64,000 nucleotides of DNA from Pseudomonas saponiphila (GTDB lineage Bacteria; Pseudomonadota; Gammaproteobacteria; Pseudomonadales; Pseudomonadaceae). Positions 17,201 to 25,975 of this stretch are shown in pieces. Where the stretch lies: NCBI RefSeq assembly GCF_900105185.1, contig NZ_FNTJ01000001.1, positions 2,810,501 through 2,874,500 of the forward strand, given 5' to 3'. The first letter of the stretch is position 1, and each line of letters starts with the position of its first letter. The position numbers were made by a program, and so were the translations under genes. The notes beneath the pieces are model-generated. The model was not told the origin of the DNA. It ran no database searches and saw nothing but the letters and a program-made list of their open reading frames with translations.

Positions 17201-18040
17201 ATGATCAAGAAATGCTTGTTCCCAGCAGCCGGTTACGGTACTCGCTTCCTGCCAGCGACTAAAGCCATGCCTAAAGAAATGCTGCCGGTGGTGAACAAGC
17301 CACTGATCCAGTACGGCGTTGAAGAAGCGCTGGATGCCGGATTGAATGAAATCTCCATCGTGACCGGCCGTGGCAAGCGCGCCCTCGAAGACCACTTCGA
17401 CATCAGTTACGAGTTGGAAAACCAGATCAAGGGCACCGACAAGGAGAAATACCTGGTTGGTATCCGCAAACTGCTGGACGAGTGCTCGTTCTCCTACACT
17501 CGCCAGACTGAAATGAAAGGCCTGGGCCACGCGATTCTGACCGGCCGCCCGCTGATCGGCGATGAGCCGTTCGCCGTGGTGCTGGCGGATGACCTGTGCG
17601 TCAACCTCGAAGGCGACGGCGTCCTGACCCAGATGGTCAAGCTGTACAAGCAGTTCCGCTGCTCGATCGTGGCCATCCAGGAAGTCGACCCGCAGGAAAC
17701 CAACAAGTACGGCGTGATCGCCGGCGAGATGATCCGTGACGACATCTACCGCGTTCACAGCATGGTCGAGAAGCCAAAGCCGGAAGATGCGCCGTCGAAC
17801 CTGGCGATCATCGGTCGTTACATCCTGACTCCGGACATCTTCGACCTGATCGAGCAGACCGAGCCGGGCAAGGGTGGTGAAATCCAGATCACCGACGCCC
17901 TGATGAAACAGGCGCAGAACGGCTGCGTGATGGCCTACAAGTTCAAGGGCAAGCGTTTCGACTGCGGTGGCGCCGAAGGCTACATCGACGCGACCAACTT
18001 CTGCTTCGAGAACTTCTACAAGACCGGCAAGGCTTACTGA
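17201..18040 (+). CDS. galU: UTP--glucose-1-phosphate uridylyltransferase
   Basis: The 279-residue enzyme makes UDP-glucose from UTP and glucose-1-phosphate, the donor for LPS core, exopolysaccharide and other glycans. The nucleotide-binding start KKCLFPAAGYGTRFLPATK (residues 3-21) is the family signature, followed by AMPKEMLPVVNKPLIQYGVEEA. Later DDLCVN, EKPKPEDAPSNLAIIGRY and FDCGGAEGY segments are all present. Length matches Pseudomonas GalU. AAGGA lies before the ATG. A hairpin terminator follows 24 bp after the stop, so it is a single-gene unit. Confidence 0.97.
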   Translation: MIKKCLFPAAGYGTRFLPATKAMPKEMLPVVNKPLIQYGVEEALDAGLNEISIVTGRGKRALEDHFDISYELENQIKGTDKEKYLVGIRKLLDECSFSYTRQTEMKGLGHAILTGRPLIGDEPFAVVLADDLCVNLEGDGVLTQMVKLYKQFRCSIVAIQEVDPQETNKYGVIAGEMIRDDIYRVHSMVEKPKPEDAPSNLAIIGRYILTPDIFDLIEQTEPGKGGEIQITDALMKQAQNGCVMAYKFKGKRFDCGGAEGYIDATNFCFENFYKTGKAY

Positions 18041-18063
18041 TAGTCGCTGCACGGGTTTGTCGG

Positions 18064-18089
18064 AAAAAGCCACCTTCGGGTGGCTTTTT
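18064..18089 (+). terminator. Bidirectional-looking intrinsic terminator after galU
   Basis: An A5 tract, GCCACC stem, TTCG tetraloop, GGTGGC and T5 form a compact and very stable hairpin. Confidence 0.9.
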
Positions 18090-18172
18090 CATTGGGCGCC
18101 CTTATGTCAATCCACTGCGCTGACCCGATCGCCATCTGCGGTTATGCTTGTCAGCCTGCCTGGGAGAGTGAA

Positions 18173-19531
18173 ATGGCCTACGATTTTGATCTTTATGTAA
18201 TTGGCGCCGGTTCCGGCGGTGTGCGTTGCGCACGCTTCGCGGCGGGCTTCGGCGCAAAAGTTGCGGTGGCCGAAAGCCGCTATCTGGGCGGTACCTGCGT
18301 CAACGTCGGTTGCGTGCCGAAAAAACTGCTGGTGTACGGCGCACACTTTGCCGAAGACTTCGAGCAGGCGTCGGGTTTCGGCTGGTCCCTTGGCGAGGCA
18401 GATTTCGATTGGGCGACCTTGATCGCCAACAAGGACCGCGAAATCAATCGTCTCAACGGTATCTACCGCAATCTGCTGGTCAACAGTGGCGTGACCCTGC
18501 ACGAAGGCCACGCCAAGCTGATCGATCCGCATCAGGTGGAGGTCAATGGCCAGCGCTATACCGCCAAGCACATCCTGATTGCCACTGGCGGCTGGCCGCA
18601 GATTCCGAACATCCCGGGGCGTGAGCATGCCATCAGCTCCAATGAAGCCTTCTTCCTCAAGGCGCTGCCCAAGCGCGTGCTGGTGGTGGGTGGTGGTTAC
18701 ATTGCGGTGGAATTTGCCGGGATTTTCCACGGTCTGGGTGCCGATACCCAGCTGCTGTATCGCGGCGATCTGTTCCTGCGCGGCTTTGATGGTGCGGTGC
18801 GCAAGCATCTGCAGGAAGAGCTCACCAAGCGTGGCCTGGGCTTGCAGTTCAACGCGGACATCGAGCGCATCGACAAACAGGCCGACGGCAGCCTTGAGGT
18901 CACGCTCAAGGATGGTCGCAAGCTGGTCGCCGACTGCGTGTTCTACGCCACCGGGCGCCGGCCGATGCTCGACAACCTGGGTCTGGAGAACACCGGGGTC
19001 AAACTGGACAAGCGTGGCTTTATCGAGGTGGATGAGCAGTACCAGAGCAGCGAGCCATCGATCCTGGCGATTGGCGATGTGATCGGCCGCGTGCAATTGA
19101 CCCCGGTGGCCCTGGCCGAAGGCATGGCCGTGGCTCGGCGCCTGTTCAAGCCCGAGCAGTACCGCCCGGTGGATTACCGGATGATCCCCACGGCGGTGTT
19201 CAGCCTGCCGAATATCGGCACTGTTGGTCTGACCGAAGAGCAGGCGCGGGAAGCGGGGCACAAGGTGCAGATCTTCGAAAGCCGGTTCCGGCCGATGAAG
19301 CTGACCCTGACCGACTGCCAGGAACGTACCCTGATGAAGCTGGTGGTGGATGCCGATAGCGACAAAGTGCTGGGTTGCCACATGGTGGGGCCGGACGCCG
19401 GTGAAATCGTCCAGGGGCTGGCGATTGCTCTGAAGGCCGGGGCGACCAAACGTGATTTCGACGAAACCATCGGCGTGCACCCGACCGCCGCCGAAGAGTT
19501 CGTTACCATGCGCACGCCTGTCGCCGACTGA
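18173..19531 (+). CDS. gor: Glutathione-disulfide reductase
   Basis: The 452-residue flavoenzyme reduces oxidised glutathione with NADPH. FAD motif [11 protein letters not shown], redox-active disulfide [13 protein letters not shown] (Cys42 and Cys47), NADPH-binding [13 protein letters not shown], the second FAD motif [11 protein letters not shown] and the C-terminal active-site His in [10 protein letters not shown] are all visible. ATG at 18173 has GGGAGAG upstream; the frame is open to 18080, but that part overlaps the terminator. Its stop codon directly abuts the stop of the convergent KfrA-like gene, with no intergenic base and no visible terminator. Confidence 0.96.
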   Translation: MAYDFDLYVIGAGSGGVRCARFAAGFGAKVAVAESRYLGGTCVNVGCVPKKLLVYGAHFAEDFEQASGFGWSLGEADFDWATLIANKDREINRLNGIYRNLLVNSGVTLHEGHAKLIDPHQVEVNGQRYTAKHILIATGGWPQIPNIPGREHAISSNEAFFLKALPKRVLVVGGGYIAVEFAGIFHGLGADTQLLYRGDLFLRGFDGAVRKHLQEELTKRGLGLQFNADIERIDKQADGSLEVTLKDGRKLVADCVFYATGRRPMLDNLGLENTGVKLDKRGFIEVDEQYQSSEPSILAIGDVIGRVQLTPVALAEGMAVARRLFKPEQYRPVDYRMIPTAVFSLPNIGTVGLTEEQAREAGHKVQIFESRFRPMKLTLTDCQERTLMKLVVDADSDKVLGCHMVGPDAGEIVQGLAIALKAGATKRDFDETIGVHPTAAEEFVTMRTPVAD

Positions 19532-20539
19532 TCAGGAGTCGGCTTTCTTGCCTGCCTTCGCCTTGCTGGCGGAGGCCAGGCGCAGCGCCTCGAGGCCGGC
19601 CTCGGCCTTGGCGGCGCGCAATTCCATCTGCTTGCTCAGGCGAGTCTGCTCGTCGGCTATTTCCCTGAGTGCCTGCGTCTCCTGCGAAGCCACACGCAAG
19701 CGTTCCTGCAGCAGGGTGCTGGCGCTCTCCAGGCGCGTCAGCTGTTCGCGCAGTTGTGCCTGCAGGGCTGCGCTCTTGCTGGCGGCATCCAGGGCTTGCT
19801 GGAGCTCCTTGTGGCTGGCCCGTTGTTCGCTGAGCAGGCGTTCGTTGTCGCGATGCAATTGAGTGATTTCGTCCTGGCGAACCAGGGCGCTCTGCTGGGC
19901 TTGCCGCAGTTCGGCCTGCAGTTGCTGTAGCTGGCCTTCGTGACGGCGCTGCTCCTGCTCGCGCTGTTCCTTGCTGGCAGCGCGGTAGTGTTCCAGGGCA
20001 TCCCGGGCGTGCAGGTGCTTGTCTTCCAGGGAGCGGATCTGCTGCTCCTTGTCTTCCAGGCGCAGGTCGTAGTCCTTCAGTGCCTGGTTGAGCTCGGCGT
20101 TGCGGGTCTGTTCGCTCTGTAGCATCGAGCGAGTGTCTTGCAGTGCGGCACTTTCACCGGCCAGGGCGCTGGCCTGGATCTGCAGTTGCTGTTGCAGCTG
20201 CTCCTCTGTGCGCCGGGCTTGCTCCAACTGTTGCTCGAATGCCTGCTTCTGCTGTTCGGAGTGGGCGAGGGCCTGTTCCAGGGGCTCCTGGGCTTGTTCC
20301 TGGAGACGATGCGCCAGGCGCCCGACCAGTTCGCCGAGCTCCTCGTCCAGCGCTACTGGGCCGGCCTCCCGGCGAGTGCTGCCATCGTCGAGCTCTTTCA
20401 GGTAGCGGTGGATGGTGGTTTTTGAGCCGGTATTGCCCATTTCTATGCGTACTGCGTCGATGCTCGGGTGCTCGCCGCGGGCAAGAATCGCCTGGCGCGC
20501 CTTTTTCACCACCGCTTTGTTAATGCCTCCGCGAGCCAT
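19532..20539 (-). CDS. KfrA-type DNA-binding protein with long coiled coil
   Basis: The 335-residue protein has an N-terminal KfrA-like DNA-binding domain (MARGGINKAVVKKARQAILARG, then GSKTTIHRYLKELDD, about 1-55). About 260 residues of nearly uninterrupted coiled coil rich in Gln, Glu, Leu and Ala follow. KfrA of broad-host plasmids is an autoregulator that binds its own promoter and helps segregation through its alpha-helical tail. Here the gene is chromosomal, divergent from a tyrosine recombinase. GGAGGA precedes the ATG, and palindromes in the shared upstream region are candidate operators. Chromosomal role unknown. Confidence 0.85.
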   Translation of the reverse strand: MARGGINKAVVKKARQAILARGEHPSIDAVRIEMGNTGSKTTIHRYLKELDDGSTRREAGPVALDEELGELVGRLAHRLQEQAQEPLEQALAHSEQQKQAFEQQLEQARRTEEQLQQQLQIQASALAGESAALQDTRSMLQSEQTRNAELNQALKDYDLRLEDKEQQIRSLEDKHLHARDALEHYRAASKEQREQEQRRHEGQLQQLQAELRQAQQSALVRQDEITQLHRDNERLLSEQRASHKELQQALDAASKSAALQAQLREQLTRLESASTLLQERLRVASQETQALREIADEQTRLSKQMELRAAKAEAGLEALRLASASKAKAGKKADS

Positions 20540-20578
20540 GTGTCCTCCGACGATTTAATACTGTTATACGTGGTATGT

Positions 20579-20592
20579 AATTATTGATAATT
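20579..20592. promoter_or_regulatory. Palindrome in the kfrA-like/recombinase divergent promoter
   Basis: AATTAT-TG-ATAATT has perfect 6-bp arms and lies 40 bp upstream of the KfrA-like start in an AT-rich island. A second dyad, ATAC-GTG-GTAT, lies just to its left. KfrA proteins autoregulate through dyads near their promoters, so this is a candidate operator; that link is inference. Confidence 0.4.
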
Positions 20593-20719
20593 GTACAGGT
20601 AGAATGGCGCATCAGATAGCGTAAATTTGACATTGGATATTGTAGTATTACCCCTTGTGATAGGCGCGGCGGTCGGTTTTCGCCCCGGGTCGCCGTACAT
20701 CTGTCTCAGGGGAGTTGCC

Positions 20720-21658
20720 ATGAGTGAGCTGGATCGTTACCTGCAAGCCGCCACCCGCGATAACACCCGCCGCAGTTATCGGGCGGCCATCGAGCATTTC
20801 GAGGTGCAGTGGGGCGGATTCCTGCCGGCCACCGCGGACAGCGTGGCTCGCTACCTGGTGGCCTACGCCGGTGAGCTGTCGATCAATACCTTGAAGTTGC
20901 GCCTCTCGGCACTGGCCCAATGGCACAACAGCCAGGGCTTTGCCGACCCGACCAAGGCGCCGGTGGTGCGTCAGGTGTTCAAGGGGATTCGCGCGGTGCA
21001 CCCGGTTCGCGAAAAACAGGCCGAGCCATTGCAATTGCAGCATCTGGAGCGAGTGATTGCCTGGCTCGATGGCGAGGCAGCGGCGGCCCGGGGCGACGAA
21101 CGTCAGGCCGACCTGTTGCGGGCGCTGCGCGATCGGGCGTTGATCCTGCTGGGTTTCTGGCGAGGCTTTCGCAGTGATGAGCTGTGTCGCCTGCAGATCG
21201 AGCATGTGCAGGCCAGCGCCGGATCCGGCATCAGCCTGTATGTGCCGCGCAGCAAGAGCGACCGCGACAACCTGGGTCGGACCTTTCACACGCCGGCCTT
21301 GCAACGCCTGTGTCCGGTGCAGGCCTACATCGAATGGATCAATGCCGCGGCCCTGGTGCGCGGACCGGTGTTTCGCGGGATCGATCGCTGGGGCCACCTG
21401 AGTGAGCAGGGCTTGCATGCCAACAGCGTGATTCCCCTGTTGCGCCAGGCCCTGGAACGCGCCGGTATCGCCGCCGAACACTACACCAGCCATTCCCTGC
21501 GCCGGGGCTTTGCCACCTGGGCGCATCGCAGCGGATGGGATCTGAAGTCGCTGATGAGCTATGTCGGCTGGAAGGACATGAAGTCCGCCATGCGTTACCT
21601 GGAGGTCAATCCGTTCATGGGCATGGCACGGATCGACGAGAAACCTGTGCGCCAGTGA
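20720..21658 (+). CDS. Tyrosine recombinase (phage-integrase family)
   Basis: The 312-residue protein has an N-terminal SAM-like core-binding domain ([23 protein letters not shown]) and a catalytic domain. Box residues visible are Arg in [12 protein letters not shown], Lys in PRSKSDRDN, His-x-x-Arg in [10 protein letters not shown] and the nucleophile Tyr in [10 protein letters not shown]. It should cut and rejoin DNA at a specific site through a 3'-phosphotyrosine intermediate. No att-like repeat or mobile cargo was found, so it may be a resident recombinase paired with the divergent KfrA-like gene. AGGGGAG precedes ATG 20720. Confidence 0.85.
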   Translation: MSELDRYLQAATRDNTRRSYRAAIEHFEVQWGGFLPATADSVARYLVAYAGELSINTLKLRLSALAQWHNSQGFADPTKAPVVRQVFKGIRAVHPVREKQAEPLQLQHLERVIAWLDGEAAAARGDERQADLLRALRDRALILLGFWRGFRSDELCRLQIEHVQASAGSGISLYVPRSKSDRDNLGRTFHTPALQRLCPVQAYIEWINAAALVRGPVFRGIDRWGHLSEQGLHANSVIPLLRQALERAGIAAEHYTSHSLRRGFATWAHRSGWDLKSLMSYVGWKDMKSAMRYLEVNPFMGMARIDEKPVRQ

Positions 21659-21690
21659 TCAAAGGTTTCTTCTATCAATACGGTGGTCTT

Positions 21691-21727
21691 ATAGCCAAAA
21701 CCAATCGTTGGCATCAGGTTTGCCAAT
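21691..21727 (+). promoter_or_regulatory. OxyR-like binding site upstream of ahpC
   Basis: Four half-sites, ATAG, CAAT, ATCA and CAAT, are each separated by exactly 7 bp. This reproduces the ATAG-N7-CTAT-N7-ATAG-N7-CTAT layout of OxyR sites over 37 bp. It ends just ahead of where the -35 of a TAGGAT -10 (21751) would lie, the position for a class of OxyR-activated promoters. The match is to spacing and partial sequence. Confidence 0.55.
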
Positions 21728-21809
21728 GAGCCAAGCGGCGACTGATTGGCTAGGATTCTCCCCATCAAGTTTTCACCCAACATTTTCAACCACTGATGGA
21801 GAGTCAACG

Positions 21810-22373
21810 ATGCCTATCATCAACAGCCAAGTTAAACCGTTCAAAGCCACTGCATTCAAAAACGGCGCATTCGTCGAAGTGTCGGACGCGGATCTGAAAG
21901 GCAAATGGTCCGTCGTATTCTTCTACCCGGCCGACTTCACCTTCGTCTGCCCGACCGAGCTGGAAGACCTGGCCGACAACTATGCCGAATTCCAGAAACT
22001 GGGCGTTGAGATCTACAGCGTTTCCACCGATACCCACTTTGCCCACGCTGCCTGGCACAACACTTCGCCAGCCATCGGCAAGATCCAGTACACCATGATC
22101 GGCGACCCGACCCTGGCCATCTCCCGCAACTTCGACGTGCTGATCGAAGAAGCCGGTCTGGCTGACCGTGGCACCTTCGTGATCAACCCTGAAGGCCAGA
22201 TCAAGATCGTTGAAATCAACGATGGCGGCGTAGGTCGTGACGCTTCCGAGCTGCTGCGCAAGATCAAGGCCGCCCAGTACGTCGCTGCTCACCCAGGCGA
22301 AGTCTGCCCAGCCAAGTGGAAAGAAGGCGAGGCCACCCTGGCTCCGTCCCTGGACCTGGTCGGCAAGATCTAA
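21810..22373 (+). CDS. ahpC: Alkyl hydroperoxide reductase peroxiredoxin AhpC
   Basis: The 187-residue 2-Cys peroxiredoxin reduces hydrogen peroxide and organic peroxides. Peroxidatic Cys47 is in DFTFVCPTE and the resolving Cys is in GEVCPAKW near the C-terminus. Length and the N-terminus ([19 protein letters not shown]) match the enterobacterial-type AhpC that is recycled by AhpF. Codon use is that of a highly expressed gene. An OxyR-like site lies about 85 bp upstream, and a terminator separates it from ahpF. Because ahpF is disrupted here, its normal electron donor is missing. Confidence 0.97.
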   Translation: MPIINSQVKPFKATAFKNGAFVEVSDADLKGKWSVVFFYPADFTFVCPTELEDLADNYAEFQKLGVEIYSVSTDTHFAHAAWHNTSPAIGKIQYTMIGDPTLAISRNFDVLIEEAGLADRGTFVINPEGQIKIVEINDGGVGRDASELLRKIKAAQYVAAHPGEVCPAKWKEGEATLAPSLDLVGKI

Positions 22374-22432
22374 GTCCATGCTTCATTCAAGGGCGGTCAT
22401 CCGCACTTAAGTCAGCCGCACCGCCCTCAAAT

Positions 22433-22468
22433 AACGCCCGGGCGAGATTCGCTCGGGCGTTGTTTTTT
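22433..22468 (+). terminator. Intrinsic terminator between ahpC and ahpF
   Basis: Stem AACGCCCG / CGGGCGTT with a GC-rich loop is followed by G and T6. It probably attenuates ahpF relative to ahpC. Confidence 0.8.
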
Positions 22469-22495
22469 ATACCGAATCAATAGGAAATCGCCCGT

Positions 22496-23327
22496 ATGTT
22501 GGACGCCAATCTTAAAGCTCAGTTGAAGTCATACCTGGAACGGGTCACCCAGCCGATCGAGATCGTCGCCTCCCTCGACGACGGTGCGAAATCCCAGGAA
22601 ATGCTTGCGTTACTCAAAGACATTGTCAGTCTTTCCAACCAGATTACCTTGCTCGACAACGGCACCGACGCGCGCAAGCCGTCGTTCTCGCTTAATCGCC
22701 CGGGGAGTGATATCAGCCTGCGTTTCGCCGGTATTCCCATGGGGCACGAATTCACTTCCCTGGTGCTGGCCCTGTTGCAAGTAGGGGGGCACCCCTCCAA
22801 AGCCAGTGCTGAAGTGATCGAGCAGATCCGCTCGCTCAAGGGCGAGTTCAATTTTGAAACCTACTTCTCGCTGTCCTGCCAGAATTGCCCGGACGTGGTC
22901 CAGGCGCTGAACCTGATGGCGGTGCTCAACCCCAATATTCGCCACGTGGCCATTGACGGTGCGCTGTTCCAGGCCGAAGTCGATGAGCGCAAGGTGATGG
23001 CGGTGCCGAGCATCTATCTCAACGGCGTGAACTTCGGCCAGGGGCGCATGGGCCTTGAGGAAATCCTCGCCAAGCTCGACACCGGCGCGGTGGAGAAACA
23101 GGCGCAGAAACTCAACGCCAAAGAGGCCTTTGACGTACTGGTGGTCGGCGGTGGCCCAGCGGGTGCCTCGGCAGCCATTTATGCCGCTCGCAAGGGCATT
23201 CGCACCGGTGTTGCCGCCGAACGCTTCGGTGGTCAGGTGCTGGACACCATGGCTATCGAGAACTTTGTCTCGGTCAAGGAAACCGAAGGGCCGAAACTGG
23301 CCGCGGCCCTGGAAGAACACGTCAAGC
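22496..23327 (+). pseudogene. ahpF: ahpF 5' part, cut by IS21-family insertion
   Basis: This holds codons 1-277 of alkyl hydroperoxide reductase subunit F. The N-terminal glutaredoxin-like double domain with its redox pair CQNC (Cys128 and Cys131) is intact, as is the first FAD motif [19 protein letters not shown] (about 217-234). After the Glu-His-Val-Lys codons the frame runs into the insertion and ends 22 residues later at 23395. The rest of the gene resumes at 25975. Excising the element and one 7-bp target copy restores an unbroken 521-codon frame, the family length. The break falls inside the FAD domain, so this fragment should be inactive as a reductase. Confidence 0.95.
23321..23327 (+). 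repeat. Left target-site duplication GTCAAGC
   Basis: The same 7 bp follow the right end of the element at 25969-25975. They are host ahpF sequence duplicated on insertion. Confidence 0.9.
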
Positions 23328-23486
23328 TGCGGATTTCGGAGCACCGTGACCGGCCGTTTCGGTTGATCGTGACCGGTCATTTCGCTAACGCGTGACCGCT
23401 CATTTCGGTAGCAACGTGACCGATTTTCCGCCTGTTCCGAAACAGGTGGTCACGGCTTACCGAAATCGCCGGTCACGACTTAGCGA
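23328..23486 (+). repeat. Multiple subterminal repeats of the IS left end
   Basis: Four direct copies of (T)TTCG-N(7-9)-CGTGACC occur between 23333 and 23423, followed by two inverted copies (GGTCACG...CGAAA) to about 23486. The right end has GGTCACGTATTAGCGAAA and GGTCACGTTCACCGAAA (25923-25963). IS21-family ends carry such arrays as transposase-binding sites. Confidence 0.75.
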
Positions 23487-23552
23487 AAGCCTTCCCCTTC
23501 GTTGCGCATGACCTGATGCGCCGCCATCCTCGACCGATTTCGGGAGAGGAAG

Positions 23553-25238
23553 ATGGCGGCGCCGCGAGTAGCCATGCGAAACATCAAAGAATGTCTGCGC
23601 CTCAAGTTTGAGGCCGGCTTGTCCCACGAGAAGATTGCCCGTGCCTTGCAGCTGTCCAAGGGCGTGGTTAGCAAGTACATCGCGGCGGCGCGGGTGGCCG
23701 GGCTGGACTGGCCGGCGCTGGTGGCCATGGACGAGGCCGCGCTGGCGGCCGCCTTGTTTGCACCGACGTCGACGAACAAGCCGCGCGGTGAGCGAGTGCT
23801 GCCCGATGTGCTGAGCATCCACCGCGAGTTGCGACGCAAGGGCGTGACCTTGCAGCTGCTGTGGGAGGAATATCTCGCCGCGCATGCGGGCCAGCCGACC
23901 TACCGCTACACCCAGTTCGTCGAGCACTACCGGCGCTACGCCCAGACGCTCAAACGTTCGATGCGTCAGCTGCACCGTGCGGGCGAGAAGCTATTCATCG
24001 ACTATGCCGGGCCGACGCTGCCGGTGGTCGACCCGGCCACCGGCGAAGTGCGCCGGGCGCACATCTTCGTCGCCGCCCTGGGCGCCTCGAATTACACCTA
24101 TGCCTGCGCGACGCCAGGCGAAACCCAGGTGGACTGGCTGACCTCGCTGGGCCAGGCTCTGACCTACTTTGGCGGCGTGCCGGAAATGGTTGTGCCGGAC
24201 AATCCGCGCGCCCTGGTCGCCCAGCCGGATCGCTACGAGCCGGGCCTGAACCGGGCCACGCTGGAGTGCGCGCGTCATTACCAGACGGTGATCCTGCCGG
24301 CACGGCCACGCAAGCCTCAGGACAAGGCCAAGGCCGAGGTGGCGGTGCAGGTGGTCGAGCGCTGGATCATGGCGCGGCTGCGCCATCGGCAGTTCTTCAG
24401 CCTGCATGCGCTTAACCAGGCCATCGCCGAGCTGCTGGAGGATCTGAATCGGCGCCCGTTCAAGCGGCTCGATGGCTGCCGGCGCGACTGGTTCGAGCGC
24501 CTGGATCGCCCGGCCTTGCGAGCGCTGCCGGTGCATCCCTACGAGGTCGCCACCTTCAAGCGCTGCAAGGTCAGCATCGACTACCACATCGAGGTCAATG
24601 GCAGCTTCTACAGCGTGCCCTCCGCCCTGGCCCGGCAGAACGTGGACGTGCGACTGACGGCACACACCCTGGAAGTGCTGCATGGCAACCGGCGGGTGGC
24701 CAGCCACCTGCTGCTGGGGCGACGCGGCGCTTACAGTACCCAGCGCGAGCACATGCCCGCGGCGCACCAGGCGCATCGCGAATGGACGCCACAACGCCTG
24801 CTCGACTGGGGCGCGCGGATCGGCCCCTACACGCGCCAACTGATCGATCACCAACTGACCCACAAGCCGCACCCGGAGATGGGCTACCGCGCCTGCCTCG
24901 GCCTGCTCTCGCTGGCCCGGCGCTATGGCAATGCACGCCTGGAAGCCGCTGCCGAACGTGCCGTACACCTGCGCGCCTTCACCGGGCGCAGCGTGCGCAA
25001 CCTGCTCCAGCAAGGCCTGGATCAACAGCCGCTGCCCCAGCGTGCCGCCGAAACGACCTTACCCGGCGACCACGAGAACGTCCGTGGCGCCGACTACTAC
25101 CAACCCCCGCAACAGGAGCTGTTCGATGATGCCGCAACACACCCTGAATCAACTGCACCAGCTACGCCTGGACGGCATGGCCCGCGCCCTGGAAGAGCAA
25201 TGGACGCTGCCGGCCAGCCACAGCCTGAGCTTCGATGA
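23553..25238 (+). CDS. istA: IS21-family transposase IstA
   Basis: The 561-residue transposase has an N-terminal helix-turn-helix (about 20-45, [21 protein letters not shown]) and an rve-type DDE core: Asp150 in FIDYAG, Asp216 in VVPDNP and Glu262 in [10 protein letters not shown]-terminal beta-barrel and basic region with [15 protein letters not shown], the Mu-transposase-like C-domain, follows. It cuts and joins the element ends together with the ATPase IstB. The start at 23553 has GAGAGGA. The last 113 bp overlap istB in another frame. The frame is uninterrupted, so it should be active. Confidence 0.95.
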   Translation: MAAPRVAMRNIKECLRLKFEAGLSHEKIARALQLSKGVVSKYIAAARVAGLDWPALVAMDEAALAAALFAPTSTNKPRGERVLPDVLSIHRELRRKGVTLQLLWEEYLAAHAGQPTYRYTQFVEHYRRYAQTLKRSMRQLHRAGEKLFIDYAGPTLPVVDPATGEVRRAHIFVAALGASNYTYACATPGETQVDWLTSLGQALTYFGGVPEMVVPDNPRALVAQPDRYEPGLNRATLECARHYQTVILPARPRKPQDKAKAEVAVQVVERWIMARLRHRQFFSLHALNQAIAELLEDLNRRPFKRLDGCRRDWFERLDRPALRALPVHPYEVATFKRCKVSIDYHIEVNGSFYSVPSALARQNVDVRLTAHTLEVLHGNRRVASHLLLGRRGAYSTQREHMPAAHQAHREWTPQRLLDWGARIGPYTRQLIDHQLTHKPHPEMGYRACLGLLSLARRYGNARLEAAAERAVHLRAFTGRSVRNLLQQGLDQQPLPQRAAETTLPGDHENVRGADYYQPPQQELFDDAATHPESTAPATPGRHGPRPGRAMDAAGQPQPELR

Positions 25239-25875
25239 ACGCCTCGGCCTACTGCTCGACCGCGAACTGGCCTGGCGTGACAACCAGCGCCTGGTACGGC
25301 TGCGCAAGAAGGCCAAGCTCAAGTACGCCAACGCCTGCCTGGAAGATCTCGACCGCCGCACCGGACGCGCCCTGGACGAGCGTCTGATCGCCACCCTGGC
25401 CAGTGGCGACTGGATCCGCCAGCAGCACAACCTGCTGCTGACCGGCCCGACCGGTGCCGGCAAAACCTGGCTGGCCTGCGCCCTGGGCAACCAGGCCTGC
25501 CGCCAGGGCTATAGCACCCTGTACCTGCGCACCCCGCGCCTGCTGGAACAACTGCGCATCGCTCATGGCGACGGCAGCTTCGGCCGTACCCTGCAACAGC
25601 TGGCAAAGGTCGACGTCCTGGTGCTGGACGACTGGGCGCTAGCCCCGCTGGAGGAAGGAGCCCGGCATGACCTGCTGGAGGTGATCGACGACCGCGCTGG
25701 CAGCCGCTCCACCATCCTGACGAGCCAACTGCCCATCGAGCACTGGCACGGCTGGATCAACGACCCGACCCTGGCCGATGCCATCCTCGACCGCCTGGTG
25801 CACAACGCCTACCGACTGACGATGAAAGGCGAGTCGCTGCGCCGAAAAAAAGCCGAGGAACAAGCCGCATCGTGA
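25126..25875 (+). CDS. istB: IS21-family helper ATPase IstB
   Basis: The 249-residue AAA+ ATPase related to DnaC has Walker A GPTGAGKT (about 107-114), Walker B VLVLDDW (Asp168 and Asp169) and a sensor segment [14 protein letters not shown]. IstB oligomers bind and bend target DNA and recruit IstA for strand transfer. ATG at 25126 (followed by another ATG) has CAGGAG in front. It overlaps the end of istA by 113 bp, suggesting coupled translation. Length and motifs are normal for the family. Confidence 0.95.
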   Translation: MMPQHTLNQLHQLRLDGMARALEEQWTLPASHSLSFDERLGLLLDRELAWRDNQRLVRLRKKAKLKYANACLEDLDRRTGRALDERLIATLASGDWIRQQHNLLLTGPTGAGKTWLACALGNQACRQGYSTLYLRTPRLLEQLRIAHGDGSFGRTLQQLAKVDVLVLDDWALAPLEEGARHDLLEVIDDRAGSRSTILTSQLPIEHWHGWINDPTLADAILDRLVHNAYRLTMKGESLRRKKAEEQAAS

Positions 25876-25968
25876 CCGATGCGATTACAATCCAGAACCC
25901 GCGCAACCGGGGTGGAAGCACCGGTCACGTATTAGCGAAACGCTCGGTCACGTTCACCGAAATCCGCA

Positions 25969-25975
25969 GTCAAGC
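25969..25975 (+). repeat. Right target-site duplication GTCAAGC
   Basis: Identical to 23321-23327; it directly follows the CA end of the insertion sequence. Confidence 0.9.

Larger units (their letters stand above)
23328..25968 (+). mobile_element. Complete IS21-family insertion sequence (2,641 bp)
   Basis: The element has terminal inverted repeats TGCGGATTTCGG and CCGAAATCCGCA (perfect over 12 bp), with TG...CA ends. A 7-bp GTCAAGC target duplication flanks it, and it carries istA and istB in the usual order. Subterminal copies of a TTTCG...CGTGACCG motif line both ends. Intact ends, duplication and open frames indicate recent insertion and likely mobility. It lies in ahpF in the same direction as the host gene. 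I cannot name the exact IS without a database. Confidence 0.95.

Noticed and set aside
18107..19480. A 457-codon minus-strand frame opposite gor
   Set aside because: gor is fully recognised on the plus strand. The antisense product has His/Gln-rich random composition.
20627..21658. Recombinase plus IS21 element considered as borders of a genomic island
   Set aside because: The genes between them (ahpC, ahpF) are core and share composition with their neighbours. No direct repeats link the recombinase to the IS.
22496..23395. A 299-aa AhpF-like protein taken as a complete short reductase
   Set aside because: The last 22 residues are encoded by the insertion sequence and the FAD domain is cut. 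It is a truncated gene.
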